From: J013 sp038521775
GTDB lineage: Bacteria; Pseudomonadota; Alphaproteobacteria; Rhodobacterales; Rhodobacteraceae
Direction: 5' to 3'
Assembly: GCA_038521775.1 (NCBI GenBank)
Contig: JBCBKN010000298.1
Span: forward strand, 1-6,084
DNA length: 6,084 nucleotides
Positions 1 to 5,050 of this stretch are shown piece after piece; position 1 is the first letter of the stretch, and every line of letters begins with the position of its first letter. Under the pieces are notes generated by a model, which saw only the letters and a list, made by a program, of their open reading frames with translations, was not told the origin of the DNA and searched no databases. The translations under genes were made by a program, and so were the position numbers.

Positions 1-60
1 GGCAAGCGAGATCACCGCCTTCCAGAAAAATCGCATGCGCGGTGAACGCTCGGTCCGCAT
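1..60 (-). CDS. 5' end of an unidentified protein with a probable N-terminal membrane anchor or signal peptide (partial)
   Basis: An open frame starts at the ATG at 60-58 and runs leftward out of the window, giving only 20 residues (MRTERSPRMRFFWKAVISLA). The start is supported by a GAGGAG Shine-Dalgarno 7 bases upstream. A second in-frame ATG at 36-34 is possible but has no comparable ribosome site. The visible residues are a basic stretch followed by the beginning of a hydrophobic segment (FFWKAVISLA), as in a signal peptide or N-terminal membrane anchor. Periplasmic adaptor proteins of efflux systems often begin this way, but 20 residues do not allow a family call. It points the same way as the transporter operon. 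With a 236-bp gap and its own ribosome site, it is probably a separate transcription unit. Confidence 0.6.
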   Translation of the reverse strand, partial: MRTERSPRMRFFWKAVISLA

Positions 61-67
61 CTGGGTT

Positions 68-73
68 CTCCTC
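68..73 (-). promoter_or_regulatory. Shine-Dalgarno of the leftmost partial gene
   Basis: The minus strand reads GAGGAG here, 7 bases before the ATG at 60. This near-ideal site decides the start of the partial gene. Just upstream (75-92) is a 6-bp GC-rich hairpin, GGCCGC/GCGGCC with the loop GGATAT. It lies in the probable 5' leader and does not cover the ribosome site. Confidence 0.65.
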
Positions 74-131
74 GGGCCGCGGATATGCGGCCGTTCTCCG
101 GCGCCCGTCGCAGGGGCCGCGGCGCATTCGG

Positions 132-161
132 TTCATAGCAGCCGGATAGAGCCGCTGTCCC
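132..161 (-). promoter_or_regulatory. weak candidate promoter for the leftmost partial gene
   Basis: On the minus strand GGGACA (161-156) and TATGAA (137-132) are separated by 18 bases. Each hexamer matches the sigma-70 consensus at 4 of 6 positions. The -10 box lies about 70 bases upstream of the ATG at 60. The match is seen by eye only and could be chance. The rest of 61-296 shows no credible gene on either strand. It also shows no hairpin followed by a T-run that could end the transporter operon; the best stems are 5-6 bp (for example 185-198) and lack a U tract. Confidence 0.2.
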
Positions 162-270
162 GGCCAATGATGCTGTGGCGATGCGCGCTGACGAGCGCAG
201 GGCGCGCCGATCGGGTGGGGCGTGGGAGCGCAGGAACCCTCCGCTTTGCCGGAATCGGAGCGCTGCTCTG

Positions 271-300
271 GCGCAGTCGGGTGCAGTCGGGCGAAGTCAG
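271..300. repeat. three degenerate tandem decamers at the end of the hydrolase gene
   Basis: The plus strand reads gcgcagtcgg, gtgcagtcgg and gcgaagtcag back to back. Copies 1 and 2 differ at one base; copy 3 has diverged further and contains the stop codon of the hydrolase gene (297-299). It is probably a small slippage duplication with no visible role. Confidence 0.5.
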
Positions 301-1079
301 GCGCCCTCACGCGGCGGCTGGCCGTTCAGCCAGCCCAGAATGATCTCGCGGTGCCGCGCGCCGCCGTAACTTGCAAAATGCCCGCCATGCACGGTTTGCA
401 CCGGCAGATCGAGCAGCCGTTCCATCGATCGGCGATAGTCATCGGCATTGGCGTGATAGGTGTCCTCGATCAGCGGACCGTCATAGACGATGTCGCCCGA
501 GATCAGCGTGCCGGTCGCCGCCTCCCACAGCGCGATGCCGCCCGGCGAATGCCCGGGCGTGTGGATGACCTCAAAGACCCGGTCGCCCAGGTCGATGAGA
601 TCGCCATCCTCCAAAAGCCGCTTCGCCGGGGCGGGGCGCACGGCATAGCTGGCGCTCTCATAGGGCGCGGGGGGCAGACGGGTGAAAATCGCGTCGGTTA
701 CATAGGGGTCGGACAGGGTCGAGGCCCGGCTGGGTGCGGCCAGGATATCGGCTTCGGCCCGGTGCACGGCGCGGTCCTCGAACTCATGATGGCACCCGAT
801 ATGGTCGAAATGGGTGTGGCTGGCAACGGCGGTCAGCGGACGCTTGGCGACCAGCGGCACCGAGTCGCGCAGCGAGACCACGCCCATGCCGCTGTCGACC
901 AGCATGTCCCGCTCGCGCCCCCGCACATGCCACATGTTGCAGCGATAGAAGGGCTCGATGAAGGGCTCGTCGATCAGGGTGATGCCATCGGCCATCGGCT
1001 GAAGGCGGTACCATTCCTCGGGCCGTGCGCGGGGCGGGGTGGGGGGCTGTGCGTCTGGGTTGTCGGGTGCGGGGACCAT
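297..1079 (-). CDS. metallo-beta-lactamase-fold hydrolase
   Basis: A 260-residue, probably cytoplasmic hydrolase of the MBL fold; no signal peptide is visible. The metal site is complete: the HxHxDH signature is H88-T-H90-F-D92-H93, followed by H177 in HTPGHSPGG, bridging D196 in SGDIVYDGP and H234 in VHGGHF. This is the two-metal pattern of glyoxalase II-, lactonase- and related hydrolase-like members, so an ester, thioester or lactone bond is a likely target. The exact substrate cannot be read from sequence. Residues 1-20 are a proline-rich low-complexity leader before the fold begins. The ATG at 1079 is chosen because GAGG lies 8 bases upstream, inside the last codons of the ATPase gene, whose stop is only 3 bp away. 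It is the last gene of the operon and very likely co-translated with the transporter, which suggests it acts on the imported compound or a product of it. It is not a class B beta-lactamase by any specific feature seen. Confidence 0.9.
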   Translation of the reverse strand: MVPAPDNPDAQPPTPPRARPEEWYRLQPMADGITLIDEPFIEPFYRCNMWHVRGRERDMLVDSGMGVVSLRDSVPLVAKRPLTAVASHTHFDHIGCHHEFEDRAVHRAEADILAAPSRASTLSDPYVTDAIFTRLPPAPYESASYAVRPAPAKRLLEDGDLIDLGDRVFEVIHTPGHSPGGIALWEAATGTLISGDIVYDGPLIEDTYHANADDYRRSMERLLDLPVQTVHGGHFASYGGARHREIILGWLNGQPPREGA

Positions 1080-1082
1080 GGC

Positions 1083-2123
1083 TCAAGCCTCGTTGGGAAA
1101 GACAAGAAGGGCGTCCGGTGCTGCCGACAGCGTCACGCGTGCCCCGGGCGATGTCGTGCTGTCAGCCGGCAGATGCGCAATGAGTGTCAGATCCGGGGCC
1201 GGTTCGGGGCGCAGATGCGCGCGGATATGGGTCCCGAAAAAGGCCGCGTCCGTCAGACGGGCCGTGCCCAGCGCGAGGCCCGTGCCATCGACCCGCAACG
1301 CCTCGGGCCGGATGCAGAGCGTTGCCGGGCCTTCGTGCGGGCTGGAAAGCGGCAGGCGGCCCAGCGGCGTGTCGGCGCCTCCCGCGTCCAGCCTGGCGGG
1401 AATGCGGTTCATCTCGCCCATAAAGCCCGCGGCAAAGAGCGTGGCCGGCTGGCGGTAGATGCGCGCCGGCGGGCCGTCATCCTCGATGCGCCCTGCATTC
1501 ATCACCACGATGCGGTCGGCGATGGCCATCGCCTCCTCCTGATCATGGGTCACGTGCAGAAAGGTCGTGCCGACCTGGCGCTGGATCGCCTTGAGCTCAT
1601 CCTGCATGGCGCGGCGCAGTTTCAGATCGAGCGCGCCCAGAGGTTCGTCCAAAAGCAGGAGCTTGGGCGCGACCGCAAGCGCGCGGGCCAGCGCCACGCG
1701 TTGCCGCTGCCCGCCGGAGATCTGGTGCGGCCGCTTGCCCGCCGCCTCGGTCAGCCCCACAAGCGCCAGCATCGCCTCCGCGCGCGCCCGCCGGGCCGCC
1801 CGGCCCATCCCGGCCATGCGCAGCCCAAAGCCCACATTTTCGGCCAGGCTCATATGGGGAAACAGCGCATAGTCCTGAAACACCGTCGCGGTGGGCCGGC
1901 GCGCTGGCGGCAGCTGCGCCATGTCCTGCCCGCCCAGCTGAACCCTGCCGTGATCGGGGGTCACGAACCCGCCCAGCACCGACAAAAGCGTGGTCTTGCC
2001 GCAGCCTGAGGGGCCCAAAAGCGTGACATAGCTGCCCGCCTCGATCTCCAGATCGATGCCGCGCAGCACCGGTTGCGCGGAAAAGCTGTGGCTGATGCCC
2101 GAAAGGATGACCCCAGCGCTCAT
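1083..2123 (-). CDS. ABC transporter ATP-binding protein, PotA-like (polyamine/opine/iron-uptake class)
   Basis: A 346-residue ATPase subunit that powers the importer from the cytoplasmic face of the membrane. All nucleotide-site motifs are present: Walker A GPSGCGKTT at 37-45, Q-loop Q83 in VFQDYALFPHMS, signature ISGGQRQR from 135 (Ile for the usual Leu), Walker B LLLLDEP at 155-161 with catalytic E160, D-loop ALD at 164-166 and switch H193 in VTHDQEEA. From about residue 235 onward there is a C-terminal extension with the hallmark 'CIRPEALR' strand of TOBE domains, as in PotA, FbpC and MalK-type subunits. The length fits this family. The ATG overlaps the TGA of the upstream permease gene in an ATGA joint, so translation is probably coupled; the local Shine-Dalgarno is weak. 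The stop is 3 bp before the hydrolase start. The protein appears functional. The ATPase alone does not reveal the substrate. Confidence 0.93.
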   Translation of the reverse strand: MSAGVILSGISHSFSAQPVLRGIDLEIEAGSYVTLLGPSGCGKTTLLSVLGGFVTPDHGRVQLGGQDMAQLPPARRPTATVFQDYALFPHMSLAENVGFGLRMAGMGRAARRARAEAMLALVGLTEAAGKRPHQISGGQRQRVALARALAVAPKLLLLDEPLGALDLKLRRAMQDELKAIQRQVGTTFLHVTHDQEEAMAIADRIVVMNAGRIEDDGPPARIYRQPATLFAAGFMGEMNRIPARLDAGGADTPLGRLPLSSPHEGPATLCIRPEALRVDGTGLALGTARLTDAAFFGTHIRAHLRPEPAPDLTLIAHLPADSTTSPGARVTLSAAPDALLVFPNEA

Positions 2124-2893
2124 GCCCGTCGCCGCCGCAGCACGAAAATCTCCAGCGCCAGGACCAGCGCGACCGAGACCAGAAACACCACGCTGCCGAT
2201 CGCGTTGAGCCGCGGCGAGAGGCCCGAGCGCAACAGAGACCAGATCTCGACCGGCAAGGTGACGTCAAAGCGGGTGAGCAGGAAGGCGATGATGAACTCG
2301 TCCCAGCTGAGCGTCACGGCCAGAAAGAACGCCGCCGCAATGCTGGGCATCAGCATCGGCACGGTGATCAGGCCCAGCACCTGCCATTCGCCCGCGCCCA
2401 GATCGCGCGCGGCCCGCTCGGCCCCGGCCTGCTGGGCGCCCATCGAGGCATAGATGATCGCAAAGGCCAGCGGCAGGTTGATCACCACATGGCCGATCGC
2501 CGCGGTCCAGAGCGACAGGCCCAGCCCGGCGCGGGTGAGCACGATCAAAAGCCCCAGCCCCACGATCAGATAGCTTACCGTCAGCGGCGCGATCAGCAGC
2601 GCCCGGATCAGCGCGGCGCCGGGCAGGGCGTGGCGCGCAAGGCCCCAGGCGGCCAGAAAGCCCAGCGCGACCGCCAGCGCCGATGACCCGCCCGCCACGA
2701 TCAGCGAATGCGCAAGCGCGCCGGTCAGGTCGCCATCGCCCAGCACCTCGGCATACCAGCGCAGCGATGGGCCGGTGAAGGGCGGCACGGGCAGCCGGCC
2801 GTCCTGGAACGAAAACAGCACCAGCGCGCCCACGGGCAGATAGATGAACCCGAAGGCAAGCACGAGATAGAGCCAGGGCAGGGCGCGGGTCAC
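2120..2893 (-). CDS. ABC transporter permease, PotC-like
   Basis: The second membrane subunit, 257 residues when started at the GTG at 2893-2891. The open frame extends much further upstream, but that part lies inside the other permease gene and is not protein-like. The GTG overlaps the upstream TGA as GTGA. Translation begins VTRALPWLYLVLAFGFIYLP, a typical first membrane segment. Further hydrophobic segments lie near 61-86, 93-119, 129-150, about 184-206 and 231-252. The EAA loop that docks on the ATPase is E159-R-A-A-R-D-L-G166 with P179 downstream. Two PotC-class landmarks are present: SWDEFII at 196-202 and EIWSLLRSG...NAIGS around 216-234. The C-terminus ends in a basic RRRR stretch and overlaps the ATPase start by 4 bp. 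It should pair with the PotB-like permease to form the channel. Confidence 0.92.
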   Translation of the reverse strand: MTRALPWLYLVLAFGFIYLPVGALVLFSFQDGRLPVPPFTGPSLRWYAEVLGDGDLTGALAHSLIVAGGSSALAVALGFLAAWGLARHALPGAALIRALLIAPLTVSYLIVGLGLLIVLTRAGLGLSLWTAAIGHVVINLPLAFAIIYASMGAQQAGAERAARDLGAGEWQVLGLITVPMLMPSIAAAFFLAVTLSWDEFIIAFLLTRFDVTLPVEIWSLLRSGLSPRLNAIGSVVFLVSVALVLALEIFVLRRRRA

Positions 2894-3738
2894 AGCCGCT
2901 CCAGCCGCAGCCAGCGCGCGCAGGCCAGATAGGCCAGGCTCACAATCCCCATCAGTAGGATCGCCAGCGCCGCGGCCAGGGGAAAATCGGCCCGCCGGCC
3001 AAGCTGCACCATGATCACCTGCGGAACCGTGAGCTCGGTATTGCCGCCCAGGATCTGGGGCGTGACATAATCGCCGATGCACAGAACGAAGGTGAGAAAC
3101 GCGCCCGTGACGATGCCGGGCAAGGTCAGCGGCAGGATCACATGCCAGAAGGTCTGCAGCGCATTCGCCCCCAGATCGCGTGCCGCGCGGCGGTAATTGG
3201 GCGAAAGCTGCACCAGATTGGCATAGATCGACAGGGTCAGCAGCATGACAAAGAAATGCACAAACCCGGTGACAGTGGCAAAGCGGGTGTTGGCCAGGGT
3301 GATCGGCGCCTCCGTCAGCCCCAGCGTCATAAGCGCCTGGTTCACCACCCCTTCGCGCGACAGCACCAAAAGCCAAGCATAGGAGCGCACGACATAAGAG
3401 GTCCAGAACGGCAGGATCGCCAGCAACAGCACCAGGCGTTGCCAGCGCGGCGGGACGCGAAAGGCGATGATCGCGGCCAGCGGATAGGCCAGCAGGACCG
3501 AGACCAGCGTGACCGTGAGGGTGATTTCGAGCGAGGCGAGGATCGCCCGGCTCAGATAGGCCTTCTCGGTCAGCTCGGCATAGTTGGAGAGGCTCAGCCC
3601 CCAGACCACGCTGCGCCCGTCCAGCGTGGCCAGGCTCATCGCGCCCATCACCGCAAAGGGCAGGACAAAGAACGCGACCGTCCAGATCAGGGCCGGGGCG
3701 ACAAAGCCCCAGCCATCGGTTCGGCGGTGCGCCGGCAC
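2890..3738 (-). CDS. ABC transporter permease, PotB-like
   Basis: The first membrane subunit, 282 residues. The open frame reaches an ATG at 3828, but this would overlap the binding-protein gene by 56 bp and add 30 residues rich in Arg, Cys and Trp that look like out-of-frame coding. The GTG at 3738-3736 is preferred: it follows the upstream stop by 34 bp, has a modest GGGCAGG ribosome site just before it, and gives an N-terminus (MPAHRRTDGWGFVAPALIW) and length normal for the family. Hydrophobic segments lie near 12-34, 66-93, 102-126, 153-175, about 205-222 and 254-276. The EAA loop is R184-A-A-R-D-L-G190 with P203 downstream. PotB-like landmarks include PFWTSYVVRSYAW (110-122) and GDYVTPQILGG (222-232). 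The stop overlaps the next permease start as GTGA, so the two permeases are co-translated. The function of the protein is clear; the substrate is not. Start confidence is moderate. Confidence 0.9.
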   Translation of the reverse strand: MPAHRRTDGWGFVAPALIWTVAFFVLPFAVMGAMSLATLDGRSVVWGLSLSNYAELTEKAYLSRAILASLEITLTVTLVSVLLAYPLAAIIAFRVPPRWQRLVLLLAILPFWTSYVVRSYAWLLVLSREGVVNQALMTLGLTEAPITLANTRFATVTGFVHFFVMLLTLSIYANLVQLSPNYRRAARDLGANALQTFWHVILPLTLPGIVTGAFLTFVLCIGDYVTPQILGGNTELTVPQVIMVQLGRRADFPLAAALAILLMGIVSLAYLACARWLRLERL

Positions 3739-3772
3739 GCTGCCTGCCCGCGATGCTGCGCGACCGGGGGCG

Positions 3773-4828
3773 TTACTGGGCCAGCGTCTCCAGCCACAGA
3801 TCCTGCATCTCGATGTCAAGATCGGCATCGGGCGCGGGGTATAGCTGGGTCAGCGCCAGATAGCCTTCCTGCGCATCCCAGCGCAGGATCTCCTTTTGCG
3901 CCGCGGTCAGCGTATCGGCGGCCTTTGCATTGGCCGGCATGCCCCAAAAGCATGATGAGGTGGCAAGCCGGGCCTGACCCTCCGGGCTCATGATGTACTT
4001 GATGAATTCCAGCGCCAGATCGGGCTTCTCGGTGCCGGCCACGATGCCGATCGACTGCGCCCAGCGCACGGCACCCTCCTGCGGGATGGTCCAGGTCAGC
4101 GCGGGGTTTTCGGCCGCCAGCACCGCCGTCAGCCATTCGCCGCCGCCGACAACGATGTCGACCTCGCCGGTGGCAAGCGCGGTTTGCGCGGCCACGACGC
4201 CGGCCACCGAGACCGCCTGGGCGCGCATGGTCGACAGCACGCCGCCGATCGCGGCCAGATCGTCGCTGCCGATCTCGGCGGTGGGGATGTCTTCTGCGAT
4301 TGCCGCGAGGCCCATCACCGGCAGGTAATAGTCATAGATCGAGATGCGGCCGGCATATTTCTCCGACCAGACCGTGGCGAGGCTTTGCATATCGGCCTCA
4401 TCCACCTTGTCGGCATTGTAGCTGATGGTGTTGTAGCCGAATTTCTCGGTGATCGCGTAGGTCACGCCATCCACGGCATTGTTCTCGGCCATCACGACCT
4501 CGGGGAAGAGATCGGCCATGGGCAGGTCGGCGGTGGGCAGCGGGGCGAGGATCTCGGCCTCGACAGCGCGGAACACATCGATCCCGTCAATGACCAGAAC
4601 GTCCCAATCGCCGGGGCGGGACTGGTCCAGCAGCGCCAGGGCAGCGCCCGTGCCCTCATATTCGCGCAGATTGACCGTGACATTATGCGCGGCCTCGAAG
4701 GGTTCGATCAGCGCGGGGTCGGTATGGTCGCACCAGACCAGCGCGTTGAGCTCGTCTTGCGCGTCTGCGGCCTGTGCCACCAGGCCCAGCGCCGTGCTGG
4801 CAAGCAGGAGAAATGTGGTTCGGATCAT
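3773..4828 (-). CDS. periplasmic substrate-binding protein of an ABC importer, PotD/PotF-like
   Basis: A 351-residue exported binding protein that captures ligand in the periplasm for the two permeases. Residues 1-23 form a Sec signal peptide: R3, hydrophobic FLLLASTALGLVAQA, and likely cleavage after A23 in ADA-QD. No lipobox cysteine follows, so it should be soluble. The fold markers of the spermidine/putrescine-binding class are visible: GDWDVLVIDG (73-82), a FGYNTISYN strand (130-138), GEWLTAVLA (230-238), the IPQEGAVRWAQSIGI segment (248-262), and FIKYIMSPEGQARLA (275-289). Length is normal. Compared by eye with E. coli PotD, the Trp before the hinge is kept (W256), but the following acidic residue that binds polyamine nitrogen appears to be Gln258. 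The N-terminal ligand motif is W32-C-D-H rather than W-(S/T)-(E/D)-Y. The mature protein has only two cysteines, C33 and C293. The ATG has a GAGGGGG ribosome site 4 bases upstream. It is the first gene of the operon. Confidence 0.92.
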   Translation of the reverse strand: MIRTTFLLLASTALGLVAQAADAQDELNALVWCDHTDPALIEPFEAAHNVTVNLREYEGTGAALALLDQSRPGDWDVLVIDGIDVFRAVEAEILAPLPTADLPMADLFPEVVMAENNAVDGVTYAITEKFGYNTISYNADKVDEADMQSLATVWSEKYAGRISIYDYYLPVMGLAAIAEDIPTAEIGSDDLAAIGGVLSTMRAQAVSVAGVVAAQTALATGEVDIVVGGGEWLTAVLAAENPALTWTIPQEGAVRWAQSIGIVAGTEKPDLALEFIKYIMSPEGQARLATSSCFWGMPANAKAADTLTAAQKEILRWDAQEGYLALTQLYPAPDADLDIEMQDLWLETLAQ

Positions 4829-4832
4829 GTGG

Positions 4833-4839
4833 CCCCCTC
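4833..4839 (-). promoter_or_regulatory. Shine-Dalgarno of the binding-protein gene
   Basis: The minus strand reads GAGGGGG, then four bases, then the ATG at 4828. It supports that start, which also gives a complete signal peptide. Confidence 0.6.
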
Positions 4840-4898
4840 GGTCCCTGTTCTGTGCTTTTCCGGCTCAGACGATGGCGCATTTCGCGGCGTCTGCAAGC

Positions 4899-4914
4899 GT
4901 TTCGCGCGCGAAAC
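4899..4914. promoter_or_regulatory. perfect 16-bp palindrome, probable operator
   Basis: GTTTCGCGCGCGAAAC is identical to its own reverse complement and lies between the divergent starts, 71 bp from the operon ATG and 137 bp from the ligase ATG. It is 2 bp upstream of the weak -35 candidate for the operon. A second TTTCGCG half-site occurs at 4880-4886, exactly 20 bp from the one at 4900-4906, about two helical turns. This arrangement fits a dimeric repressor or activator controlling both units. No regulator gene is in the window, and its family cannot be read from the site. Confidence 0.45.
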
Positions 4915-5034
4915 CGCGTCGGGCGCGGGCTGGCTGACCGGGAAAGCCGCATTCCCGATGCGGTGCTGCCGAGCCTTGCAGCAGCCCGCGGCTCTTGTTC
5001 CGCCCCTGCCGCGCTGCTACCGGTTTTTGCAAGG

Positions 5035-5042
5035 TGAGGAGG
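5035..5042 (+). promoter_or_regulatory. Shine-Dalgarno of the CoA-ligase gene
   Basis: TGAGGAGG lies 8 bases before the ATG at 5051, in a longer purine-rich run starting at 5031. This fixes the ligase start and excludes the later in-frame ATG at residue 12. Confidence 0.65.
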
Positions 5043-5050
5043 CCGACGGC

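Larger units (their letters stand above)
4829..5050. promoter_or_regulatory. divergent intergenic region between the transporter operon and the CoA-ligase gene
   Basis: These 222 bp contain no credible gene and must hold the promoters of both units. For the minus strand a weak candidate is TTGCAG (4896-4891) followed by CATCGT (4874-4869), with 16 bases between; each is a 3-of-6 match. For the plus strand the best I can see is TTGTTC (4995-5000) with TACCGG 17 bases later, also weak. The hexamer TGCAAG or its complement occurs three times (4892-4897, 4975-4980 inverted, 5028-5033). A 9-bp inverted repeat pairs 4924-4932 with 4982-4990 (CGCGGGCTG/CAGCCCGCG). The promoter calls are guesses. The role of the region as a divergent control region follows from the gene orientation. 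Confidence 0.5.

Noticed and set aside
185..198. Small hairpin GCGCT-GACG-AGCGC considered as an operon terminator
   Set aside because: Only 5 bp of stem and no T-run on either side; not a credible intrinsic terminator.
35..343. Plus-strand open frame of 102 codons at the left end
   Set aside because: It has no ribosome site or recognisable domain, and it overlaps the well-supported start of the minus-strand partial gene and the end of the hydrolase gene.
297..1079. Hydrolase considered as an antibiotic-resistance beta-lactamase
   Set aside because: No signal peptide, an operon setting with an importer, and only general MBL-fold motifs; nothing specific to class B enzymes.
222..2009. Long plus-strand open frame (595 codons) opposite the hydrolase and ATPase genes
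   Set aside because: It lies antisense to two genes with complete catalytic motifs. Its translation is rich in Arg, Gly, Gln and His with no recognisable domain, as expected for a shadow frame in GC-rich DNA.
2894..3376. Upstream extension of the PotC-like permease frame
   Set aside because: It overlaps the other permease gene in a different frame and is not membrane-protein-like. The GTG at 2893 with GTGA coupling is a natural start.
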